35,932 nt of DNA from a virus. Position numbers and translations under genes: made by a program. This document shows, in pieces, positions 8,655-15,117 of the stretch. How positions within the stretch are numbered: position 1 is the stretch's first letter; each line of letters begins with the position of its first letter. The notes beneath the pieces are model-generated. The model ran no database searches and was not told the DNA's origin. It saw only the letters and a program-made list of their open reading frames with translations. The stretch lies in IMG/VR virus record IMGVR_UViG_3300035181_000769, positions 1 through 35,932 of that record; one strand, 5' to 3'.

Positions 8655-8683
8655 TTGCTTTTCTAACAAAGGGGTGCTATACT
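8655..8683 (+). promoter_or_regulatory. Sigma70-type early promoter
   Basis: TTGCTT (8655-8660), a 17-bp spacer and TATACT (8678-8683), with TGC directly before the -10 (extended -10 character). It lies in an AT-rich stretch after the terminator and is the first promoter of the replication/recombination region. Predicted transcription start about 8690, giving a leader of about 210 nt before the ATG at 8903. Confidence 0.8.
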
Positions 8684-8689
8684 TAAAAC

Positions 8690-8832
8690 ATAACATAAGG
8701 GCGAGCAACGGGATGGCAACCGCGAGCGCCCTTACCGCAGGGGATGCGGGCACGGAGGGGTCAGTACGAGCCCCGAGAAAGTCCACCATGCGGCCCACGG
8801 GCGAGGGATAGAGCCCCGGTTTTAAGACCGAT
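8690..8832 (+). other. Structured, GC-rich mRNA leader upstream of the ribozyme
   Basis: No gene is supported between 8535 and 8902. After the promoter the leader folds locally: AAGGGCG (8697-8703) with CGCCCTT (8727-8733), GGGG (8757-8760) with CCCC (8771-8774), and CGGT/ACCG (8817-8830). GGTTTT (8818-8823) can alternatively pair with GAAACC (8874-8879) in the ribozyme core, a possible competing fold. I recognise no known riboswitch. Confidence 0.55.
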
Positions 8833-8879
8833 GGTCTACGGCTTGACGCCGTACTGATGAGGCCCAGTAGGCCGAAACC
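8833..8879 (+). ncRNA. Type III hammerhead ribozyme
   Basis: All core positions are present in order. Stem III 5' strand GGT (8833-8835); cleavage triplet GTC ending at C8836; stem I TACGGC/GCCGTA (8837-8842 with 8848-8853, 6 bp, loop TTGAC); conserved CTGATGA (8854-8860); stem II GGCC/GGCC (8861-8864 with 8870-8873, loop CAGTA); conserved GAAA (8874-8877); stem III 3' strand ACC (8877-8879). Helix III is the open one, hence type III. It is only 3 bp as drawn, the weak point. Self-cleavage would fall after 8836, leaving a 5'-OH RNA with 66 nt before the ATG at 8903. The match is by known hammerhead consensus, read directly from the sequence. Confidence 0.88.
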
Positions 8880-8902
8880 TAGGAAATCCAAAGGAGCATT
8901 TT

Positions 8903-9133
8903 ATGACTACCAATGAAATCAACACTATCTTAGAAAAACGCTACGCAATCGCAGTTGATGAGGTCTACCACGGCCTGGATCATATTCTTTACAACTCCGA
9001 TGTTAAGAGTGGGGCCCAAGCGCGGGCTACTATTGACGCGATGTTTAGATACTTCGGCGATGATCTAATGGCCGAGTCAATCGATTATGCGACCCACCGG
9101 CTAAAAGTAAACCGCGCGGTTCCAAGGTTTTAA
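8903..9133 (+). CDS. Small hypothetical protein, first gene after the ribozyme
   Basis: A 76-aa helix-rich protein with AAAGGAG 7 nt before the ATG. The sequence has two helices (TTNEINTILEKRYAIAVDEV, and RATIDAMFRYFGDDLMAES) and a basic end (HRLKVNRAVPRF). It is the first gene of the early transcript from the 8655 promoter, translated downstream of the hammerhead cleavage point. I do not recognise a family. No membrane segment, Cys motif or enzyme motif is visible. Confidence 0.75.
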   Translation: MTTNEINTILEKRYAIAVDEVYHGLDHILYNSDVKSGAQARATIDAMFRYFGDDLMAESIDYATHRLKVNRAVPRF

Positions 9134-9274
9134 TCGGGATGGGGGCTTCCCCTATGATCGATAAGGCGGGCCGACCCCGCCAAGGCCACAAAACGGAGGC
9201 CTCCACCCGAACAGGGACGGCGTGGCCGGGTACGGCAGAATCCGAAAATACGGCGAAAGCCGGAAGGAGTCTTT
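9134..9274 (+). other. Structured intergenic leader before the DUF932 gene
   Basis: 141 nt without a supported gene but dense in hairpins: GGGG-GCTT-CCCC (9141-9152), GGCGGG/CCCGCC (9165-9170 with 9176-9181), GGAGGCCTCC (9195-9204) and CGGC-GAAA-GCCG (9251-9262), a GNRA tetraloop hairpin set directly against AAGGAG (9264-9269). No hammerhead core is present here. The last hairpin may stabilise the transcript or control access to the ribosome site. Confidence 0.6.
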
Positions 9275-10324
9275 ATGAAAACCGGTATGAAGGTTGACCA
9301 GTTCTTGGCCGAGATCGCCCGGCGCGATCAGGCTAAAATGGACTACGTGGCACCGCAGGCCGCGATGAGCATGGCCCCCGACGGGGAGCATTTAGAGGTT
9401 AAAGGCCTGGGGGCGTTCAGTTTAACTAACATTGCCCATGGGCAGATCGCTGAGCGGATGCGAATTCCGCGGAGCTATTATGAACGGTGTGGGGATGTCC
9501 CGGGGCTTAGGGCTCAGAACGTCAATGGGTGGCTACACAATGGGGACGAGAACGCCGTTCGCCGAACTATACGAACCATGGACGGCAGGGCCAGGGCGAT
9601 CCTGAGCGATCGATACAGGCCGCTGGATAACATTCTAATAGTTGGGGCCGCGCTCCCGGTATTGGCCGCGAACCCTGACCTAATCGTAACGGCCGCCGAC
9701 ATCGGCGAGGCTCGAATGTATCTCCAGGTAGTTCTACCGAAGCTACATGCTGAAATTCAGGTCGGGGATGCAGTTCAGTACGGGTTCACCATTACCAACT
9801 CGGAAGTGGGGATGGGTGCAGTCGATGTAAAAAGTTTTGTTTACCGGCTGGTATGCAAGAACGGGATGATTGGCGAAAGCGTTACCCGGCGCTACCACGT
9901 AGGCCGCAGGGTCGGGAATGACGAAGAGGACTACTCGATATTCAGCGATGAAACTATCGAGGCGGAGCTAAAAAGCTTCCAGCTACGGCTTCGAGATACA
10001 CTCATCGCAACGTTAAACCAAACAGCCTTTGAGGCGCTGGTTGAACGGATGCGGAAGGGTGTCGAAGATAAAGTGGCGCCGATAAGTGTTCAGGACACGG
10101 TTCTAAATATCACAAAGCGGTATTCCATGAGTGAGGCTGAGATGTCGGCGATTTTCAACCGTATCATGGGTGACGGGGGGTTCAATAGATGGCATATAGC
10201 CAACGCAATTACGGCTCAAGCGCATGATACCGAAAATCCAGATCGTCAGTATGATCTTGAGCGAATCGGCTACGAGTTGGCGGTTATGCCTTCAAAAGAA
10301 TTTGCGACGATGGTCGCGGCATAA
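9275..10324 (+). CDS. DUF932 family phage/plasmid protein
   Basis: A 349-aa protein matching the DUF932 (phage/plasmid-like TIGR03299) pattern: IAHGQIAERMRIPRSYYERC near residues 50-69, then VNGWLHNGD, RTMDGRARAILSDRYRPLDN, and later VVDV-type strands and CKNGMIG. Family members are common in phages and plasmids. Their biochemical role is not established; association with DNA recombination or replication genes is typical, and here Cas4-like and Rad52-like genes follow. The start has AAGGAG 5 nt upstream. No metal-ligand cluster is obvious. Confidence 0.85.
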   Translation: MKTGMKVDQFLAEIARRDQAKMDYVAPQAAMSMAPDGEHLEVKGLGAFSLTNIAHGQIAERMRIPRSYYERCGDVPGLRAQNVNGWLHNGDENAVRRTIRTMDGRARAILSDRYRPLDNILIVGAALPVLAANPDLIVTAADIGEARMYLQVVLPKLHAEIQVGDAVQYGFTITNSEVGMGAVDVKSFVYRLVCKNGMIGESVTRRYHVGRRVGNDEEDYSIFSDETIEAELKSFQLRLRDTLIATLNQTAFEALVERMRKGVEDKVAPISVQDTVLNITKRYSMSEAEMSAIFNRIMGDGGFNRWHIANAITAQAHDTENPDRQYDLERIGYELAVMPSKEFATMVAA

Positions 10325-10465
10325 AGGAGGTGAAAACGATAAAAGAAGCCCCGGGGGAGGACCTCCGGGGCGGGGGAGCCCGAGCAAGGGGTAACAAGTT
10401 CGGGCTTAAGGGTCGGCGGGGTAGCCGACATGGATCTATAGTATATCAGATTGAAGGGGAAGTCA
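10325..10465 (+). other. Structured intergenic leader with an unused-looking Shine-Dalgarno site
   Basis: AAAGGAGGTG right after the DUF932 stop is a near-perfect ribosome site without an ATG at the proper distance. A 10-bp hairpin follows, GCCCCGGGGG/CCTCCGGGGC (10348-10357 with 10362-10371, loop AGGA). Then GCCCGA/TCGGGC (10378-10383 with 10400-10405) and GTCGGC/GCCGAC (10412-10417 with 10424-10429). A 53-codon frame from GTG 10330 to 10491 exists, but its composition is unconvincing. Confidence 0.6.
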
Positions 10466-11308
10466 ATGACAAATTTGCTAGACAGGATTGATGCTTACTT
10501 GTTAGATAAGGAGGCTGTAGCACGAAAGCGCGAGTCTCACTGGGCTTCTGATGCGGCCGCTTGCCGCCGTCAGTTGTTTTATAAGTGGACTGGGGCCACC
10601 ATTACAAATCCGGTAACAGCCGGCGGTTTATGGAAAATGCGCATGGGCGATGGGGTCCACGCAATGGTCCACGAGTTCATAACCCAGTCCGGGTTGCAGG
10701 TCATGAATGAGCTCAGCTTGAGGTTGAGCCCAGAGATCACAGGATTGAAGCGGCCTTTGAGCGGCCGCATTGATAATGTTTTCGAGGACCCGGAAACGGA
10801 CGAGCTTGTAGAGATCGAGATCAAATCGGGTTACGGGGCCGGGATCCGGGCGATAAAGTCCGGGGGCCCAAAGCTTGAGCACCTTGTTCAAGCCCTTGTT
10901 TACCTCAAATGGGGCAACCTGAAAAGATGCCATTTAATCTATGTGGCACGGGACGATGGGTATAGGTGCGAATTCGTAATGGAATACGATTCGGCCCATG
11001 ATGTGCTTTATCTCCACGATGGGGACCGAAAATGGGCGTCAGATTTAACCTACGCCGAAATCCACGCCCGCTTGGCGGAGGTTGAAACCGCAGTTGAATC
11101 CGGAAAGATGCCAGAACGAGACTTCTGGCAGGCAATAAAAAACGGCGAATATCGTGATGATTTCCAGAAGGATAAGGTCAAATACCGAAGTAATTGGCAA
11201 TGTTCTTACTGCGGGTTTCGGGACCTGTGCTGGGATGAGGTTAAGGCGGTGACTCAAGAGGGCGATAACCTAGCAATGAAGAGTCAAGTTAATGATTTTG
11301 ATGAGTGA
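10466..11308 (+). CDS. Cas4/RecB-like PD-(D/E)XK exonuclease with Fe-S-type cysteine cluster
   Basis: A 280-aa nuclease. The active-site strand LVEIEIKSG gives the E-x-K pair (Glu118, Lys120) of the PD-(D/E)XK fold. Four cysteines match the Cas4/AddB-type 4Fe-4S arrangement: Cys33 (in AACRRQLFYKW) and Cys246, Cys249, Cys255 near the C-terminus (CSYCGFRDLC). Likely role: processing DNA ends to single strands for the annealing protein encoded next. No CRISPR genes are present, so this is the phage recombination type. Start chosen at ATG 10466 after AAGGGG; an in-frame TTG 15 nt earlier is less likely. Confidence 0.85.
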   Translation: MTNLLDRIDAYLLDKEAVARKRESHWASDAAACRRQLFYKWTGATITNPVTAGGLWKMRMGDGVHAMVHEFITQSGLQVMNELSLRLSPEITGLKRPLSGRIDNVFEDPETDELVEIEIKSGYGAGIRAIKSGGPKLEHLVQALVYLKWGNLKRCHLIYVARDDGYRCEFVMEYDSAHDVLYLHDGDRKWASDLTYAEIHARLAEVETAVESGKMPERDFWQAIKNGEYRDDFQKDKVKYRSNWQCSYCGFRDLCWDEVKAVTQEGDNLAMKSQVNDFDE

Positions 11309-11320
11309 TGGAGGGGAAGT

Positions 11321-12181
11321 ATGAATGATATGGAGAATCTGGAGAAGGCGCTATGCGAGCCTTTCGATGAATCGGAACTTGAATATCGGATCCAGCAATC
11401 CGGGGTCAAGAATGGGCGCGTGTGGGCGCGTGTCTTCACCTACGTCGCTAACCGGGCGATTATGAACCGCCTTGACGCCGTATTCGGGGTTGGGGGCTGG
11501 CAGAATCGATTTGAAGTAGTGAATGGCGGGATCTTATGCGGGATTGGTGCAAAGCTTCCCGGTATAGATGAGTGGGTATGGAAATGGGATGGCGCCCAAG
11601 AAACGGATTTTGAGCCGTTTAAGGGGGGAGTATCAGGGGCCATGAAGCGGGCCGCGGTACATTGGGGGATCGGCCGATACCTTTATAACCTAGAAGCGAC
11701 CTGGGCTACAGTGACGGAAGATGGTCGCTATAGTGACAAGGTTAAAGGCGATGATGGTAAAACGATATGGTTTAAGTGGAACCCCCCACCGATGCCGGAT
11801 TGGGCATTACCGGGTGGGTCTGGGGTTCCACAAAATGGCCGCAATGCGTTGCCAGGGGCCCAAAAATCAACGCAAAAGCCCTTGGGCGGCCCAGGATACG
11901 GCCAAGCCAATTCCAGCCCCGTGGCGGGGCAGAATGGCCCGGTGACGGTAACGATGATGGATGAGGCGTGGGGACGAGCGGTCGGGGCTGGGCTAACTTC
12001 CGGGCAGTTCAAGGCATTATTCGCGGCGCTTACTGGTAAGGTTGGGAAGAATGGAAAAGTCGAATATGAACGGCTTACCAAAGAGGAATACGATGCAGTA
12101 TGGGACGCGTTGCATAGCAAAGAAACTTACAACGCGGCATTGGCAAAAGCTTCATCGGCCCAAGAGGCCGAAATCTTTTAG
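11321..12181 (+). CDS. Rad52/Rad22-type single-strand annealing protein
   Basis: A 286-aa protein. The N-terminal 140 residues carry the Rad52 pattern: VFTYVANRAIMNRLDAVFG with GGWQNRF, ICGIGAKLP-type strands, and GVSGAMKRAAVHWGIGRYLY, the most diagnostic segment. A Pro/Gly/Gln-rich linker (about residues 150-205) leads to a C-terminal helical domain that may bind other replication proteins. It anneals complementary single strands in phage recombination and pairs with the upstream Cas4-like nuclease. The gene starts 12 nt after that gene, with GGAGGGG upstream. Confidence 0.88.
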   Translation: MNDMENLEKALCEPFDESELEYRIQQSGVKNGRVWARVFTYVANRAIMNRLDAVFGVGGWQNRFEVVNGGILCGIGAKLPGIDEWVWKWDGAQETDFEPFKGGVSGAMKRAAVHWGIGRYLYNLEATWATVTEDGRYSDKVKGDDGKTIWFKWNPPPMPDWALPGGSGVPQNGRNALPGAQKSTQKPLGGPGYGQANSSPVAGQNGPVTVTMMDEAWGRAVGAGLTSGQFKALFAALTGKVGKNGKVEYERLTKEEYDAVWDALHSKETYNAALAKASSAQEAEIF

Positions 12182-12192
12182 GGGGTAATGAT

Positions 12193-12438
12193 ATGAAAAT
12201 GAGTATGTATGGGTATAATGGACAAATCCCAATCGATGATTTTATGGGTTTGGTAAAAAAGGCTGTAGATACCATAAAGGCCGCGGGTGTGGATGAGGAC
12301 TCTGAAATCAGCGTAAGTTGGTACGAAAGCAACTGGGATGATGATTCTTCCCATAAAGAGGGGAGGTACTGGACCATGAATATATCGGCAAGTTGGCCGA
12401 TCGCCGATCCCTCCGAGCAAATTAAGGGGGATTTGTAA
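12193..12438 (+). CDS. Small acidic hypothetical protein
   Basis: An 81-aa acidic protein lying between the annealing protein and the HNH nuclease. A helix (IDDFMGLVKKAVDTIKAAGV) is followed by strands (SEISVSWYESNWDDDSSHKE, YWTMNISASW). GGGGGTAATG precedes the start; ATG 12193 and an internal ATG two codons later are both possible. I recognise no family. Its place within a tight recombination operon suggests an accessory role in DNA metabolism. Confidence 0.7.
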   Translation: MKMSMYGYNGQIPIDDFMGLVKKAVDTIKAAGVDEDSEISVSWYESNWDDDSSHKEGRYWTMNISASWPIADPSEQIKGDL

Positions 12439-12439
12439 A

Positions 12440-13336
12440 ATGGCTGTTGCCGCTATGACCGGGACTATGCTTGAAGAGCGGTTCGGGCATGGCGGCCAGG
12501 GCCGTGAGATTGTGCTGGCCATCCCGCCTCACTATGAGAAGATGGCCGATAATCTTGGGGCCAAGTTGGCCGCGTATGCCGAACGTAAAGGGAAGCCGGC
12601 AGAGCTTGATATCAGGATTGAATGGCATTATGGGAAACGCAGCTTCGATCAGCTTAAACTATTATGGAGCTTACTGGGGAAGGCCGCGGCAATCGCCGGG
12701 TGCCAGGCTCAAGAATTGTATGAGTCGTACTTGGAGGACTACGGGCCGAGGGTTGAGGTCCTTATATCACCGGAGGCCGAAGGGCCTTTTAGAGAACAGT
12801 TTTACCGGGTTATTGCACGGGAGGTGCGTGGGCAATGGGTATACCTCAAGGCAATCGCTGGGGCTTCCGTATGGAATACCAAGCAGGCTTCTGAGGCGAT
12901 TGATTACTGGTTTCAGCAACTCGCAGAGCTTGGTGTTGATACCGAATCAGCGGCCGAATTGGCCCACGATTGGAAGCAGTGGAGGTTGGCGATGTCGGCC
13001 GAGGGCGTGGATGTATCACCTTCCGAGGCTGGGATTACTCAGCAGGAATACAAGCTCAGAACGCCACTATGCGAAGGCTGTGGAGACTGGGTAGGTGCCG
13101 GCGGCGAGCTAGCCCATATTGTAGCAAGAGGCATGGGCGGAAACGAAACCGGCATTGCAAACAGTCCCCGGGGATGGGTGCACTTCTGCACGAAGTGCCA
13201 CCGGGCTATCCAGCACCAGAAGGGATGGGAGGCGCTACTAAAGCGAGCTCCATGGTTGCGGGCGAAAGTCGAGCGGGCTTTAGCTGGGGGGTATAAGGAT
13301 GAAGCCAATGGTAATGAATTGGAATCCCTTTATTAA
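12440..13336 (+). CDS. NinB-like / HNHc nuclease
   Basis: A 298-aa two-part protein. The middle section (RSFDQLKLLWSLLGKAAAIA, then KQASEAIDYWFQQLAELGV and DWKQWR) resembles NinB and the N-terminal part of phage HNHc nucleases. The C-terminal part has a zinc-HNH pattern: Cys211, Cys214, the AHI-ARG-GG segment (His226), Cys250, Cys253 and His254. Likely a structure-specific or recombination nuclease. The combined architecture is known in phage 'putative HNHc nuclease' proteins, so the fusion itself is not new. A shorter internal frame is a shadow. The start overlaps nothing and lies 2 nt after the upstream stop. Confidence 0.78.
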   Translation: MAVAAMTGTMLEERFGHGGQGREIVLAIPPHYEKMADNLGAKLAAYAERKGKPAELDIRIEWHYGKRSFDQLKLLWSLLGKAAAIAGCQAQELYESYLEDYGPRVEVLISPEAEGPFREQFYRVIAREVRGQWVYLKAIAGASVWNTKQASEAIDYWFQQLAELGVDTESAAELAHDWKQWRLAMSAEGVDVSPSEAGITQQEYKLRTPLCEGCGDWVGAGGELAHIVARGMGGNETGIANSPRGWVHFCTKCHRAIQHQKGWEALLKRAPWLRAKVERALAGGYKDEANGNELESLY

Positions 13337-13369
13337 GGGGTTTGAAAATTAAAGGATGGAGGTATTGAT

Positions 13370-13711
13370 ATGAAAGTGCTACTGAAAAAAGCTCCGTATG
13401 TAGTGCAAAAGCTTGGCGTATCGTTAGGGCTTCGGCTTAGTCCGAGAACTGGACTCACGATAGGGGATTTGGTAGATGTTTACGTCAACCATGGGAACCT
13501 TGCAGTAGTGCCAGTCGGAGAAGAAAAGAAACTACGCGGAACGTGGGTAAGAATTGGGGAAGCCCAAAGGATTTTCAATCTTAATGGTTCCACCTTGATA
13601 TTAAAGGCTGGCTCCGCGGCAAATCCGGGCGATAGATTTAGGCAATACAAAGATGGAAATGTGATTTATCTTGATCGCGTTGAAGGAGTGGAAAATGTGG
13701 ATCGCGAGTAA
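13370..13711 (+). CDS. Small protein with AbrB/MazE-like DNA-binding segment
   Basis: A 113-aa protein. Residues 15-50 (SLGLRLSPR, TGLTIGDLVDVYVNHGNLAV) follow the swapped-hairpin pattern of AbrB/MazE domains: a basic strand, 'G-GD-V-V' and a closing 'G-L-V-P'. The rest is beta-rich (KLRGTWVRIGEAQRIFNL; DRFRQYKDGNVIYL). It may regulate transcription, but no partner toxin is recognised. GGAGG lies 8 nt before the ATG, and its end overlaps the next gene by 17 nt. The domain call is by eye and moderate only. Confidence 0.6.
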   Translation: MKVLLKKAPYVVQKLGVSLGLRLSPRTGLTIGDLVDVYVNHGNLAVVPVGEEKKLRGTWVRIGEAQRIFNLNGSTLILKAGSAANPGDRFRQYKDGNVIYLDRVEGVENVDRE

Positions 13712-14084
13712 GTACGGGTTTTATTCGATAGTAAAAAAAGCGGGGACCGATGGGGTCGCATACCATATCAGGGCTAGGACAGTTGAAGATTTGGAACGTT
13801 TACGGGAGGCCGCAAAAATAACAAATCCAATATTATATTGGGCGCCGGCTGACTATAAGTTTCGGATTCTGGTATCAAAGAAGGAATTTGGTTTAATTAT
13901 GAAGGCGCTAGCTAATGGGGTAACATATCCGAATTTCAAGAATGAAATAGCGTTGACACCTCACCAGAGTCAAAAATTACCGTTATACCACCGCCTTTGG
14001 GAAGGGCTTGCAGCAATGTTTGACCCACTCAGCGATGAAGATGAAGAAAACGGTGATGGTTATTTCAAGGGATGGGGGAAGTAA
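13695..14084 (+). CDS. Conserved phage/plasmid hypothetical protein (MWI-KYGFYS type)
   Basis: A 129-aa protein. The opening MWIASKYGFYSIVKKAG, then RARTVEDLERLREA, then the centre DYKFRILVSKKEFGLIMKAL and NGVTYPNFKNEIA, match a protein family seen widely in phages and plasmids that begins MWIFTK-GF-S. Its function is unknown. An acidic patch follows near the C-terminus (DEDEENGDG). Start at ATG 13695 after GAAGGAG; an upstream in-frame TTG is less likely. It overlaps both neighbours, so it is co-translated with them. Confidence 0.78.
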   Translation: MWIASKYGFYSIVKKAGTDGVAYHIRARTVEDLERLREAAKITNPILYWAPADYKFRILVSKKEFGLIMKALANGVTYPNFKNEIALTPHQSQKLPLYHRLWEGLAAMFDPLSDEDEENGDGYFKGWGK

Positions 14085-14353
14085 TGGATGCGGATTACAT
14101 TGGTAGTGATGATACTACAGGATTACGGGGGACTATAAGATCCGTGGATCATGCAAGGGCTTTGGCCGTTCGAGCCCGATATATGGCGGTACTCCGCTAC
14201 TTGTTTAACGATGATCCGGATTTAGATGGTATGGATCCAGCTTATAGCAACGAAAAAAAGGTTGCGCATAGCTCAATTCATGGTATAATACAGAGAGGGG
14301 AGCAGGGGGTAATATGGACAAGGTCACACGATCCAATTGGACCTTCACGATAG
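14084..14353 (+). CDS. Small hypothetical protein upstream of the replication initiator
   Basis: An 89-aa protein whose ATG overlaps the preceding TAA by one base. The middle is helical and basic (IRSVDHARALAVRARYMAVL), then acidic (FNDDPDLDGMDPAY). It overlaps the next gene by 40 nt, and a promoter for that gene lies within its coding end. No known domain is recognised. Reading-frame continuity, GGGGGAAG upstream and tight packing support it as real. Confidence 0.6.
   Translation: MDADYIGSDDTTGLRGTIRSVDHARALAVRARYMAVLRYLFNDDPDLDGMDPAYSNEKKVAHSSIHGIIQRGEQGVIWTRSHDPIGPSR
14262..14289 (+). promoter_or_regulatory. Internal promoter for the replication genes
   Basis: TTGCGC (14262-14267), 16-bp spacer, TATAAT (14284-14289), inside the end of the preceding small gene. 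Predicted start about 14296, 18 nt before the ATG at 14314, leaving room for the GGGGG ribosome site. The perfect -10 supports it; the -35 is a partial match. Confidence 0.6.
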
Positions 14354-15117
14354 TTGAGAACAGTATTTTAGATTCAAACCTCAGCCCATGGGCTAAATTA
14401 GTTTATGTGATGCTATGTCGATATGCTGACCGGGAAGGGTTATGCTTCCCGGGCATAAAGACAATCGCCGAGAAGTGCGGGTGTTCTGAGAATACCGTTA
14501 GGACATCCCTTAAGGAGCTACAAAAATGGGGCGCCTTGACTATCGAACGTCGGAGGGAAGGGCGTACATATAAAAGCAATCTTTACATGCTACACGCCCC
14601 TCAAACGCCGGATGAAATAGGGGGGGTACTTCAACAGGTGAAGGGGGGTACTTCACCAGGTGAAGGAGAACTATATCCATTTAACTATAATAATGATCAT
14701 AAAGAAACTCCAGAAGAGCCTGAAACTAATCCGCTTCCCCCTCATAAAAATGACCCAGTTCCGGGGCTTGTCCAAGCAGAAGCGGCATATTTTGAGGCGT
14801 GGGCGGGATTATATCGGGCTGGGAAAGTCCAGACCGAGACTCCGATTTATGATTACCCAAAGAACAGGAAGCTACTAAAAAGACGGCTGAGCCAGGTCCC
14901 GATTGAGAGATTAAAAATTATAATTGATGCGGCTACTCGCGATGAGTGGATTGTGGACAAGGGTTTCTCACTATCATTGATCCTTTCGGATTCAATAATA
15001 AATAGGCTCGCAAAGCGGGTTACTTCGGGAATGAAAGAGGGAATAGGATCAGAGTTTCACGATGATTTGGCCGATGAGATTTTGGCTACGAGAAGGAGTC
15101 AGGAATGCAAGGGGTAG
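14314..15117 (+). CDS. Replication initiation protein with winged-helix N-terminus (DnaD/O-like)
   Basis: A 267-aa protein. Residues 15-85 form a helix-turn-helix of the phage replication type: NLSPWAKLVYVMLCRYADRE, CFPGIKTIAEKCGCSENTVR, TSLKELQKWGALTIERR. An unstructured acidic/Pro linker (about 105-145) leads to a C-terminal helical segment, as in replisome organisers that load the helicase. The DnaB-like helicase gene follows with a 13-nt overlap, supporting an initiator/loader role at the origin. The origin itself is not located; the linker-coding region with two GGGGGGTACTTC-type repeats near 14622 and 14644 is a candidate. Confidence 0.8.
   Translation: MDKVTRSNWTFTIVENSILDSNLSPWAKLVYVMLCRYADREGLCFPGIKTIAEKCGCSENTVRTSLKELQKWGALTIERRREGRTYKSNLYMLHAPQTPDEIGGVLQQVKGGTSPGEGELYPFNYNNDHKETPEEPETNPLPPHKNDPVPGLVQAEAAYFEAWAGLYRAGKVQTETPIYDYPKNRKLLKRRLSQVPIERLKIIIDAATRDEWIVDKGFSLSLILSDSIINRLAKRVTSGMKEGIGSEFHDDLADEILATRRSQECKG

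Noticed and set aside
8770-8790. RNase P-like segment (GAGAAAGTCC) or a second hammerhead
   Set aside because: Only one short motif matches; other conserved RNase P regions are missing, and no CTGANGA core precedes it.
10330-10491. 53-codon frame from GTG overlapping AAAGGAGG
   Set aside because: The ribosome site overlaps the start codon, and the composition is dominated by the hairpin repeats (many Gly/Arg); treated as an RNA element instead.
11728-12120. 130-codon frame on the - strand over the Rad52-type gene
   Set aside because: Pro/Ser-rich shadow of a well-supported + strand gene with no ribosome site; all other - strand frames in the window are similar shadows.
12471-13094. 207-codon + strand frame inside the HNHc nuclease gene
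   Set aside because: Arg/Pro/Ser-rich translation without motifs, overlapping a gene with clear zinc/HNH residues in another frame.
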